Program-made: the position numbers and the translations under genes | NCBI GenBank assembly: GCA_002720285.1 | Contig: PBHT01000046.1 | Coordinates: 1 to 14,501, forward strand | Reading direction: 5' to 3' | DNA from: Acidobacteriota bacterium | Lineage (GTDB): Bacteria; Acidobacteriota; Vicinamibacteria; Vicinamibacterales; UBA823 | Length of the DNA stretch: 14,501 nucleotides | Notes under the pieces: model-generated | The model's input: only the letters and a program-made list of their open reading frames with translations | Database searches by the model: none | Told to the model about the DNA's origin: nothing | Part shown: in pieces, positions 8,650 to 14,501 of the stretch | Position numbering within the stretch: position 1 is the stretch's first letter | Layout: the number at the start of each line of letters is the position of its first letter

Positions 8650-8678
8650 TTGCCAGCCAGGAATACCACCGTTAGACT
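8650..8678 (+). promoter_or_regulatory. Sigma70-type promoter candidate for tRNA-Thr
   Basis: TTGCCA (5 of 6 to the -35 consensus) and TAGACT are separated by 17 bases. Predicted start is near 8685, about 44 bases before the mature tRNA, which is a reasonable 5' leader for RNase P processing. The -10 box is identical to that proposed for smc on the other strand. Confidence 0.5.
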
Positions 8679-8728
8679 CTGGTCGGTCGTCAGCCGTAGC
8701 CCTGCAGCAAGAGCCTGGACAACTTACA

Positions 8729-8800
8729 GCCGACGTAGCTCAGTGGCAGAGCAGCTGATTCGTAATCAGCAGGTCCGGGGTTCAAGTCCCCGCGTCGGCT
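8729..8800 (+). tRNA. tRNA-Thr, anticodon CGU
   Basis: The sequence folds into a complete cloverleaf. The acceptor GCCGACG (8729-8735) pairs with CGTCGGC (8793-8799); the D stem is GCTC/GAGC; the anticodon stem GCTGA/TCAGC encloses the loop TTCGTAA with anticodon CGT at 8761-8763; the T stem CGGGG/CCCCG encloses TTCAAGT. All 7 acceptor pairs are Watson-Crick and the discriminator is T at 8800. CCA is not encoded. The anticodon reads the threonine codon ACG. No strong terminator follows, so the transcript might continue into the downstream cyclodeaminase gene. Confidence 0.96.
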
Positions 8801-8927
8801 CTTATTGCCTTAATGGGCTTTGGTACGCATTTACAATGGATGCTCGGGCCCCTGGAAATGTGCCGTATCATCGGCTCCTGGAGCTTTTCATCACTGTAGT
8901 CCACCTACGCTACGGGAGGAGGCATGC

Positions 8928-9875
8928 GTGACCAAGGTTTATAGCCTCTCGCAAATCAGCAACGCACTGGAAAATATCGATGTTGTTACTTGTATTGAAG
9001 AAGGATTCATTGCCTACTCGCGCAATGAAGTTGTAGTCCCCCCGGTGGGTGAGATGCTCTTTGAAGATCCGCGCGGGGAAGCACACATCAAATACGGATT
9101 CATCAAAAACAATGACTATTTCGTCGTCAAGATTGCGAGCGGATTCTACGAAAACTTCAAATTCGGACTTCCAACCAATTCCGGCCTCATGTTGTTGTTC
9201 AGTCAAAAAACCGGCGAACTTCTCGCCATTCTGCTCGACGAGGGGCAACTCACCGCAGTTCGAACAGCTGCTGCGGGGGCGGTGGTTGCTAAGTACATGG
9301 CACCAACCACGGTGCATCGTATCGGCATTATCGGTGCCGGAGACCAAGCACGGCGACAATTATTGATGCTCGGCTCGGTGATTGCCTGCCGCGACGTCAC
9401 CGTCTGGGGAGTAAGTCAGGAAGAGGTTGACCTTTACAAGCAGGACATGGAAACACTTGGTTACAGTGTCGACACGACGCTCGATCCGGCCGTTGTTGCC
9501 AAGACCTGCAACCTGATCGTGACCGTCACACCCGCCCGGCATCCTTTGCTGCACAACGATAAGGTTCGCCCGGGCACGCATATCACTGCGATAGGCGCTG
9601 ACACTCCAGAGAAACAAGAGCTCGATCCCAAGATTTTGGCCCGGGCCGACATTGTCGTAGCGGACAGTATCGAACAATGCCAGTCTCGTGGAGAAATCTA
9701 TCAGGCCACCAAGGCCAGCCTGCTCGAAGATACCAAGCCTATTGAACTCGGCAATCTAATACTCAACCAGCAATTCGGACGGTCATCAGATGACCAACTG
9801 ACCATCGCCGACCTGACAGGTGTTGCTGTGCAAGATCTTCAAATCAGTAAGGCTGTATATAAGGCATTGAGTTGA
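8928..9875 (+). CDS. Ornithine cyclodeaminase / mu-crystallin family protein
   Basis: The family comprises NAD(P)-dependent enzymes including ornithine cyclodeaminase (ornithine to proline plus ammonia), archaeal alanine dehydrogenase and pyrroline-2-carboxylate reductases. The 315-residue product shows VVKIASG (66-72, with the usual substrate-contact Lys68), LTAVRTAAA (108-116, with the conserved carboxylate-binding Arg112), the Rossmann loop IGIIGAGDQARRQ (132-144), THITAIGADTPEKQELDP (217-234, where Asp225 aligns with the catalytic Asp of ornithine cyclodeaminase) and DLTGVAVQDLQIS (295-307). The start is GTG at 8928, preceded 5 bases upstream by a very strong GGGAGGAGG. A longer frame from 8820 adds 36 non-conserved residues and is rejected. 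A weak -10 box TACAAT lies at 8832. The exact substrate cannot be told from sequence. It lies alone between tRNA-Thr and a 383-base gap. Confidence 0.87.
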   Translation: MTKVYSLSQISNALENIDVVTCIEEGFIAYSRNEVVVPPVGEMLFEDPRGEAHIKYGFIKNNDYFVVKIASGFYENFKFGLPTNSGLMLLFSQKTGELLAILLDEGQLTAVRTAAAGAVVAKYMAPTTVHRIGIIGAGDQARRQLLMLGSVIACRDVTVWGVSQEEVDLYKQDMETLGYSVDTTLDPAVVAKTCNLIVTVTPARHPLLHNDKVRPGTHITAIGADTPEKQELDPKILARADIVVADSIEQCQSRGEIYQATKASLLEDTKPIELGNLILNQQFGRSSDDQLTIADLTGVAVQDLQISKAVYKALS

Positions 9876-10258
9876 GTCGCCTAGGCACCAATTTTGTTCG
9901 CCAGCTCCAAGCAAGAAGGGACGGTGACGGGCCCAGTTTGTAAATACAGATAAACGTCGAACTAGGCTCACAACTTATCCTTGACCGAGGTTCACGAAGT
10001 CCCTAGGATTCGGCAATTGCTCACCTGGAAGACCTAGGTGCCTAGCTCTGCCGCAGGCAATCTCAGCGATGGGATCTGCAAAATCACACGCACCCCTACA
10101 CACCCGTCAGCCATACGGAGGCCCGAATTCCGCGGCTCGCTAGAAATAGAAGACTGCCGGTGAGGCTATTCAGGAATCTCCCGACCAGTGTCGCTCACGT
10201 TGCCAGAAGCAATTACAGGACCCGTCACACTGCACTCATGAGCCTAGATTGATCGAGA
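9876..10258. other. Intergenic region with promoter-like element and small inverted repeats
   Basis: These 383 bases carry no convincing protein gene on either strand. Contents are: a separated inverted repeat CTAGGCACC (9881-9889) and GGTGCCTAG (10037-10045), a local hairpin CACCT (10022-10026)/AGGTG (10036-10040), an unusual number of CTAG tetranucleotides (at least six), and a good sigma70-type promoter at 9981-10009. A -10-like TAGATT lies at 10245-10250, next to the following gene. No clear terminator for the cyclodeaminase gene is visible. The region could hold a small RNA or a long leader. Confidence 0.5.
9981..10009 (+). promoter_or_regulatory. Sigma70-type promoter candidate in the gap before the BioY-like gene
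   Basis: TTGACC (5 of 6) and TAGGAT (4 of 6, TANNNT form) are spaced by exactly 17 bases. The predicted start is near 10016, about 240 bases before the next start codon. It would therefore either make a separate small RNA or give the membrane-protein mRNA an unusually long leader. Confidence 0.45.
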
Positions 10259-11032
10259 TTGAACACGATCCTCGCCGTGCCCAGTTCTAACGCCAGTCGT
10301 CTCCACCCCTCCCGTTGGCCCCTTGCTATTTGGACCCTGGGCTCCGCAGGCATTGCGTTTCTGCGGATTGAGTACACAATCGGTTCATTCTCATTCGCAC
10401 CAGCCTTAGCATTGCTATGTGGGACTTGGCTCGGACCGAAACGAGCTGCGCTGGTTCAATTCGTTGCAACAACGGTAATGATCCCACTAGCTATCGTGTC
10501 CCCTGGGACCGTTGCCCCAGGAGAGTGGAGTTTCAGGCTCGGCCTGATCCTGTCTGCGTTAGTTGCCGGTATGATCTCACCAGCAGATGACAATGGCGCG
10601 AACCCCGCGCGCGCCGTTTGGTGGACTGTCTTCGGTGTTGCTAGCGCGACCGCATTGTTGGTGATGGTCCTTATACCCCAGATCACAAAGGGCGCCACCG
10701 GAGTCTATTTCGCGCTTACCTTCCTTCTAGCAACCGCTATTGCAGTTTTTTACGCTTACAAGATGGTTCCGGAGCCTGGACGAGTCGTGGGTTACTTCTT
10801 CTGCCTCCTCCCCTACTACATCATGGGGTTTGCCGGGAACGTCATTTTGGCGGCCTGGAATCCAGATGCAGGGACCGCCGCCAGCATGCCTGAGCGATGG
10901 GGGGACATCCTCTTCTATTCCTACTTTTCCCACTTGCCAGGCGAGCTAATTTCCCTAGTTGTAATCGCCTACCTCGTATGTGCGGTTGACCGAAATGGTG
11001 CCATGGACGGTCCGCTGGCGATCAGCAGATAA
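10259..11032 (+). CDS. Integral membrane protein, BioY-like (possible ECF transporter S component)
   Basis: The 257-residue product is strongly hydrophobic, with about six or seven predicted membrane segments (roughly 20-39, 45-81 as one or two, 91-107, 118-142, 146-168, 176-200 and 217-243). Two places recall BioY, the biotin-specific S component of ECF vitamin transporters: ALLCGTWLGPKRAALVQF (51-68; compare the LAGLLLGPRxGAL pattern) and FSHLPGELISLVVIAYL (223-239; compare the C-terminal FLPGDLIKALLAALL pattern). The resemblance is partial and judged by eye, so it may be another small-solute membrane protein. The start is TTG at 10259; a GTG at 10277 is possible. Neither has a good ribosome site, and TAGATT at 10245-10250 could give a nearly leaderless mRNA. 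No energising ECF ATPase genes are adjacent, so it would have to share a module or act alone. Confidence 0.6.
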   Translation: MNTILAVPSSNASRLHPSRWPLAIWTLGSAGIAFLRIEYTIGSFSFAPALALLCGTWLGPKRAALVQFVATTVMIPLAIVSPGTVAPGEWSFRLGLILSALVAGMISPADDNGANPARAVWWTVFGVASATALLVMVLIPQITKGATGVYFALTFLLATAIAVFYAYKMVPEPGRVVGYFFCLLPYYIMGFAGNVILAAWNPDAGTAASMPERWGDILFYSYFSHLPGELISLVVIAYLVCAVDRNGAMDGPLAISR

Positions 11033-11034
11033 CG

Positions 11035-11064
11035 TTGACGAATTCACGCAATCCCTCCTATACT
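11035..11064 (+). promoter_or_regulatory. Strong sigma70-type promoter for tRNA-Val and possibly thrS
   Basis: TTGACG (5 of 6) and TATACT (5 of 6) are separated by 18 bases, the best promoter match in the window. It begins 2 bases after the stop of the membrane-protein gene. Transcription would start near 11071, about 120 bases before mature tRNA-Val. With no terminator seen after the tRNA, it may also feed the thrS-infC-rpmI-rplT operon. Confidence 0.6.
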
Positions 11065-11082
11065 TCTGCCCTAGGCAGCTTT

Positions 11083-11134
11083 GCGACTCGCCAGTTTTGG
11101 TGGTCGCCGCCGGCTCATTCCCAGGTGCCCGGCG
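11083..11134 (+). other. Two tandem hairpins in the tRNA-Val leader
   Basis: Hairpin one (11083-11107) pairs GCGAC-CGCCA with TGGTG-GTCGC around a 4-base loop, with one bulged T and one G-T pair. Hairpin two (11108-11134) pairs CGCCGG with CCGGCG around 15 bases. Neither is followed by a T tract, so they are not ordinary intrinsic terminators. They would lie in the 5' leader of the transcript from the promoter at 11035-11064. Function is unknown. Confidence 0.4.
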
Positions 11135-11190
11135 CTAGTAGGGTGCGGATAGATGGCCTGGAGTTTTTCCGCTCACTGCTGAGGGAACGA

Positions 11191-11263
11191 AGGCGCGTAG
11201 CTCAGTTGGGAGAGCGCTTCCCTGACGCGGAAGAGGTCGTCGGTTCGAGCCCGGCCGCGCCTA
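11191..11263 (+). tRNA. tRNA-Val, anticodon GAC
   Basis: A full cloverleaf is present. The acceptor AGGCGCG (11191-11197) pairs with CGCGCCT (11256-11262); the D stem is GCTC/GAGC; the anticodon stem CTTCC/GGAAG encloses CTGACGC with anticodon GAC at 11224-11226; the T stem GTCGG/CCGGC, with one T-G pair, encloses TTCGAGC. The discriminator is A at 11263 and CCA is not encoded. It decodes GUC and GUU. It lies 57 bases upstream of thrS on the same strand. Confidence 0.96.
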
Positions 11264-11320
11264 CTAGTTTCCTTACCTGCTTGCCCCGTTACAACACCGA
11301 TAGCCATAACCGCAGCAGCA

Positions 11321-13306
11321 ATGCCTGAATCAATTGAAATCAAAATTAACGGACAGGAACTTCTCGTTTCTGCAGGAACACGCGTTCGGGATGTCCTTGA
11401 GCAACACTGTCCAGAGTGGCTGAAGAACTCGATCGGAGTGTCCCTCAACGATGAGCCTCTAGATTTCCAAATGCCGCTCCATGCCAATGGCGAGCTGACC
11501 CCATTGGAGCCTGGCGGGAACGCGCCTTCAATGGCACTTGAAATGTGCCGCCACACCACCTCTCACGTGCTCGCCCAGGCGGTCAAAGAACTATTTAGTG
11601 ACGTGCAGGTTGGCATCGGCCCACCAACCGCTGATGGCTTCTATTATGACTTTCTGCGTGAAGATCCCTTCACGCCCGAAGACCTACAAGCTATCGAAAA
11701 GCGGATGCGCAAGCTGATCAAAACCAACCAAAAATTGGAACGACTCGAAATGCCCAAAGAAGAGGCGGAGATGATTTTCGCCGAGAAGGGCGAAGACTTA
11801 AAGGTCGAGCTTGTCCGTGACAAAGGTGGCGGCCAGGTTTCTTGCTACAAGCAGGGAAACTTCATCGATTTCTGTACCGGGCCCCACCTTCCGCACACTG
11901 GCAAGATCCCTGCGATCAAACTCTTGCACACTGCCGCAGCGCACTGGCGACCTAAAAGTGGTCGAAAAGATTTCCCCATGATGCAAAGAATTTACGGCAC
12001 GGCTTTCTTCTCCGCGGAGGACCTCGAAACATTTCTGGACCACCGCGACGAGGCTAAAAAGCGTGACCACCGCCGCCTCGGTATCGATTTGGACCTCTTT
12101 CACTTTGACGAAAAGGCCGGTCCCGGGATGGCCTACTGGCACCCCAAGGGCGGCACCATTCGGCATCAGATCGAGGCCTTCTTATGTGATGAACAGCTGT
12201 CGCGCGGCTATGACGTTGTCTACACGCCTCACATCGCGCGAAAACACTTGTGGGAAACGTCGGGCCATTACGACTACTACAAGGAAAATATGTTCACGCT
12301 GGATGTCGACGAACAGGAATACGTCCTCAAGCCTATGAATTGCCCTGGTCATATCCTGATCTACGAGAAAGGCACTCGTTCGTACCGTGAACTTCCCCTT
12401 CGCTATAGCGAATTTGGAACCGTCTATCGCAACGAGCTCTCGGGGGTTCTGCACGGCATGCTGCGCGTACGCGGCTTCACACAAGACGACGCCCATATTT
12501 TCTGTCGTCCGGATCAAATACAGGAAGAAGTGTCTGGCGCACTTGATCTCGCGCTGCACGTTATGAAGACCTTCGGCTATGACGAATACCGTATCGACCT
12601 TTCTTTGCATGACCCTAGTAACCGGGACAAGTACGCTGGCGACGAAGATCAATGGGGCCTTGCTGAAAGTGCCCTGGCGGACGCTCTCGATTCAATGGGT
12701 CTGGTGTATGAGCGTCAACTTAACGAAGCAGCATTCTACGGCCCAAAGATTGATTTTCACCTCATCGATGCACTGGGTCGTGCCTGGCAGGGATCGACAA
12801 TACAACTGGATTTCAACCTGCCGGAGCGTTTCAACCTCACCTATGTCGGCGACGATGGGTACCAACATCGCACGGCAATGATCCACCGCGCTATTTACGG
12901 ATCACTGGAGCGATTTGTCGGTGGTCTAATCGAGCACTATGGCGGAGCATTTCCGCTTTGGCTGGCTCCGGTTCAGGTCATCGTATTGCCAATCGCCGAC
13001 CGTCACATTAAATACGCCGAAGCCATAGCCGAAGCAGCCGAAAAAGCGGGGCTTCGCGCCGAGGTTGATCGCCGCAGCGGCAAACTGGGTGCCAAGATCC
13101 GTGATGCACAAACACAGAAACTTCCATTCATGTTAATCGTCGGCGACCGTGACATGGAAAACCAGGAGGTTTCTGTACGTCACCGAACTGTCGGCGACCT
13201 AGGAAGCCTTACGATTGAAACGTTTCTGGCGCAAGCCGTGCAAGACATTGAGGCCCGCGCTGTGCGAGAATGGCCGTTGCGCAAGGATGATGCTGCACCG
13301 GCTTGA
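11321..13306 (+). CDS. thrS: Threonine--tRNA ligase
   Basis: ThrRS charges tRNA-Thr with threonine and edits mischarged seryl-tRNA. The 661-residue product has the full bacterial layout. A TGS domain spans about 1-63. The editing domain carries H78-x3-H82 (CRHTTSH) and C185-TGP-H189. The class II catalytic core has zinc ligands expected at C341 (MNCPGH), H392 (DDAHIF) and H522 (MIHRA), the motif 2 region TVYRNELSG and the motif 3 region GSLERFVGGLIEHY. The anticodon-binding domain runs from about 548 on (LAPVQVIVLPI). All expected zinc and editing residues are present, so it should be active. The ATG at 11321 has no visible Shine-Dalgarno sequence, and I see no T-box leader in the 57 bases after tRNA-Val. 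It heads the translation operon with infC, rpmI and rplT. Confidence 0.97.
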   Translation: MPESIEIKINGQELLVSAGTRVRDVLEQHCPEWLKNSIGVSLNDEPLDFQMPLHANGELTPLEPGGNAPSMALEMCRHTTSHVLAQAVKELFSDVQVGIGPPTADGFYYDFLREDPFTPEDLQAIEKRMRKLIKTNQKLERLEMPKEEAEMIFAEKGEDLKVELVRDKGGGQVSCYKQGNFIDFCTGPHLPHTGKIPAIKLLHTAAAHWRPKSGRKDFPMMQRIYGTAFFSAEDLETFLDHRDEAKKRDHRRLGIDLDLFHFDEKAGPGMAYWHPKGGTIRHQIEAFLCDEQLSRGYDVVYTPHIARKHLWETSGHYDYYKENMFTLDVDEQEYVLKPMNCPGHILIYEKGTRSYRELPLRYSEFGTVYRNELSGVLHGMLRVRGFTQDDAHIFCRPDQIQEEVSGALDLALHVMKTFGYDEYRIDLSLHDPSNRDKYAGDEDQWGLAESALADALDSMGLVYERQLNEAAFYGPKIDFHLIDALGRAWQGSTIQLDFNLPERFNLTYVGDDGYQHRTAMIHRAIYGSLERFVGGLIEHYGGAFPLWLAPVQVIVLPIADRHIKYAEAIAEAAEKAGLRAEVDRRSGKLGAKIRDAQTQKLPFMLIVGDRDMENQEVSVRHRTVGDLGSLTIETFLAQAVQDIEARAVREWPLRKDDAAPA

Positions 13307-13312
13307 CGACTT

Positions 13313-13338
13313 GTTCGGCTCGCACCGGTGCGCCGGAC
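13313..13338 (+). other. Intercistronic hairpin between thrS and infC
   Basis: Seven base pairs (GTTCGGC with GCCGGAC, including one T-G pair) enclose a 2-base bulge and the inner stem GCA/TGC with a CCGG loop. The core CGCACCGGTGCG (13321-13332) is also a perfect 12-base palindrome. It begins 7 bases after the thrS stop and ends 7 bases before the infC ribosome-binding site. No T tract follows, so it is more likely an mRNA processing, stability or translational-control element than a terminator. Confidence 0.5.
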
Positions 13339-13358
13339 CATAACAAGGGAGTTAGAGC

Positions 13359-13868
13359 ATTACCGTACAAAAGAAACACCGGATCAACGACCAGATTAGA
13401 GTTCCTCAAGTTCGACTGATCGATGCTGACGGCGAACAGCTAGGAGTGGTGCCCGCGGAGGCAGCAATGGCAAGGGCCCAAGAAGCGGAGTTGGACCTAG
13501 TAGAGGTCGCGCCTAACTCCGAGCCGCCGGTTTGCCGGCTTATGGATTACGGTAAGCACGCGTATCGGGTAGCCAAAGAACAGAAGCAACGCCCCCACAA
13601 TACGCAGCTGAAGGAAGTGAAATTCCGTCCAAAGATCGATCAACACGACTACGATTTCAAAATGAAACACATTCATCGATTTCTCTCTCAAGGCCACATG
13701 GTCAAAGCAACGATAATGTTCCGTGGCCGTGAGGTCGTTCATCCAGAGTACGGGCGAAAAATATTGGACCGAGTTGTGGACGAGCTCGGCGAGACGGTCC
13801 GGATCGACAAGGCCCCACGAATGGAGGGTCGATTGATGTTCATGATAATTACCCCGAGACGAGACTGA
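13359..13868 (+). CDS. infC: Translation initiation factor IF-3, ATT start
   Basis: IF3 binds the 30S subunit, prevents premature 50S joining and proofreads the start codon. From the ATT at 13359 the product is 169 residues, the normal length. The N-terminal domain begins after a short lead with KHRINDQIRVPQVRLIDADG (6-25); the linker includes LMDYGKHAYR and KEQKQR; the C-terminal domain has KEVKFRPKIDQHDYDFK and VKATIMFRGREVVHPEYG. AAGGGAG lies 7 bases before the ATT. Alternative GTG starts at 13446/13449 would delete the conserved N-terminal start and lack a ribosome site. Non-AUG starts are known for infC and allow autoregulation, because IF3 rejects them. This gene therefore probably represses its own translation. 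Confidence 0.95.
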   Translation: MTVQKKHRINDQIRVPQVRLIDADGEQLGVVPAEAAMARAQEAELDLVEVAPNSEPPVCRLMDYGKHAYRVAKEQKQRPHNTQLKEVKFRPKIDQHDYDFKMKHIHRFLSQGHMVKATIMFRGREVVHPEYGRKILDRVVDELGETVRIDKAPRMEGRLMFMIITPRRD

Positions 13869-13918
13869 TTGGATACGCGTCTTTTAGAAACACAGTTCAA
13901 TAATTTTGAGGACAAGAA

Positions 13919-14122
13919 ATGCCTAAGATGAAGAATCACCGCGGGGCGGCAAAGCGCGTTAAGCGCACCGGTAGCGGCAAATTTTCTCGCCACCACGCGT
14001 ATGCCGGTCACTTAATGGGACACAAGTCGACCAAGCGGAAACGTAACCTTCGCAAGTCGCAATTGGTTGCTACTTCAGACCAGCACCGCCTCGCTCGGTT
14101 ACTGCCGGAGCGCTACAGTTAG
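13919..14122 (+). CDS. rpmI: 50S ribosomal protein L35
   Basis: L35 (bL35) is a small basic protein of the large ribosomal subunit. The 67-residue product begins [20 protein letters not shown] and contains [12 protein letters not shown], both characteristic of the family, at normal length. The ATG has TGAGGA 6 bases upstream. It lies 50 bases after infC and 32 bases before rplT, the usual order. Confidence 0.96.
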   Translation: MPKMKNHRGAAKRVKRTGSGKFSRHHAYAGHLMGHKSTKRKRNLRKSQLVATSDQHRLARLLPERYS

Positions 14123-14154
14123 TTAGTCGGTCGCCAAGATAACGGAGGAATCGC

Positions 14155-14501
14155 ATGGCTCGTGTAAAGCGCGGCAATGTTCACAAGAACCGACGCCGCA
14201 ACATACTCAAGCAAGCAAAGGGATACTACGGGGCCGACAGCCGACTTTACGCTTCCGCGCGTGACGCAGTCGACCGCGCCATGCAATATGCCTACATCGG
14301 GCGTAAGCGAAAAAAACGTGATTTCCGCCGCCTGTGGATTATCCGAATCAACGCCGCTTGTCGTCAGCACGGCATTTCTTATAGCCGCTTCATGGCGGGA
14401 TTGAAGGCTGCCAACATTGGCCTCGACCGGAAAGTGTTGGCCCAGATTGCGGTCGAAGATCCCGAGGCGTTCGCACAGCTTACCCTTGCCGCTAAAGATT
14501 C
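14155..14501 (+). CDS. rplT: 50S ribosomal protein L20, 5' part
   Basis: L20 (bL20) binds 23S rRNA early in 50S assembly and, in Escherichia coli and Bacillus, represses the operon by binding its mRNA. The 115 complete visible codons read [20 protein letters not shown], then [32 protein letters not shown] and [20 protein letters not shown], all family hallmarks. The protein is usually about 118 residues, so only a few codons are missing beyond the right edge. GGAGGAA lies just upstream of the ATG. In many bacteria pheS and pheT follow; they are not visible here. Confidence 0.96.
   Translation, partial: MARVKRGNVHKNRRRNILKQAKGYYGADSRLYASARDAVDRAMQYAYIGRKRKKRDFRRLWIIRINAACRQHGISYSRFMAGLKAANIGLDRKVLAQIAVEDPEAFAQLTLAAKD

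Larger units (their letters stand above)
8406..8728. other. Divergent intergenic region between smc and tRNA-Thr
   Basis: This gap of 323 bases has no credible protein gene. The left part holds the smc leader, with a stem-loop near the start codon and a promoter candidate at 8494-8522. The right part holds the tRNA-Thr promoter candidate at 8650-8678. I see nothing in the middle (about 8523-8649) on either strand. Confidence 0.6.

Noticed and set aside
8874..8888. GCTCCTGGAGC followed by TTTT as a terminator after tRNA-Thr.
   Set aside because: The stem is only 4 base pairs with a 3-base loop and the T tract is 4 long, too weak to call.
9961..10130. On the minus strand, strings resembling a TPP riboswitch (GGGGTGC, then GCTGAGAT, later TAGGGA and TGAACCT).
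   Set aside because: The elements are not in the right order or spacing, the P3 and P4 stems do not form, and the only gene downstream on that strand would be antisense to the cyclodeaminase gene.
8729..11263. An integrated element using one of the two tRNAs as attachment site.
   Set aside because: I found no direct repeat of either tRNA 3' end and no integrase, transposase or phage gene in the window.

Overview
The window is bacterial chromosome with moderate-to-high GC, compact gene packing and almost entirely core housekeeping content. The gene set (coaD, rsmD, recG, smc, thrS, infC, rpmI, rplT and two tRNAs) fixes the domain as Bacteria. The phylum cannot be fixed without a search. The divergent SMC (C-terminal signature followed by an AALDEPN-type Walker B/D-loop) and the gene arrangement make me lean weakly towards Acidobacteriota or a relative. 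Promoter-like elements are sigma70-type, with -10 boxes of the TAGAAT/TAGACT kind. At least one gene looks leaderless.

Layout. (1) 1-2980, minus strand: recG and rsmD overlap by 4 bases (ATGA), followed by coaD, which runs off the left edge and has its own extended -10 promoter candidate. (2) 3007-3825, plus strand: a nucleoside phosphorylase/nucleosidase-family gene divergent from recG across only 26 bases. (3) 3884-8405, minus strand: smc followed by an AzgA-type purine permease, which is convergent with the nucleosidase. (4) 8406-11263, plus strand: tRNA-Thr(CGU), an ornithine cyclodeaminase/mu-crystallin family gene, a 383-base gap with a good promoter-like element, a BioY-like integral membrane protein, and tRNA-Val(GAC). 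(5) 11321 to the right edge, plus strand: thrS-infC-rpmI-rplT, the conserved translation operon. Here infC begins with the rare ATT start codon.

How the genes fit together. The right end is a translation operon (threonyl-tRNA synthetase, IF3, L35, L20) preceded by a tRNA. The left end combines DNA repair/restart (RecG), 16S rRNA methylation (RsmD) and CoA synthesis (CoaD). The nucleosidase and the purine permease suggest a small purine-salvage theme. The pair between the two tRNAs (cyclodeaminase-type oxidoreductase and vitamin-transporter-like membrane protein) is the most accessory-looking part.

I found no IS element, CRISPR array, phage gene or obvious new multi-gene system. The most unusual single item is the SMC protein. 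It has a roughly 100-residue Gly/Asn/Ser-rich and acidic insertion inside its N-terminal ATPase head, a shortened hinge and short coiled-coil arms.
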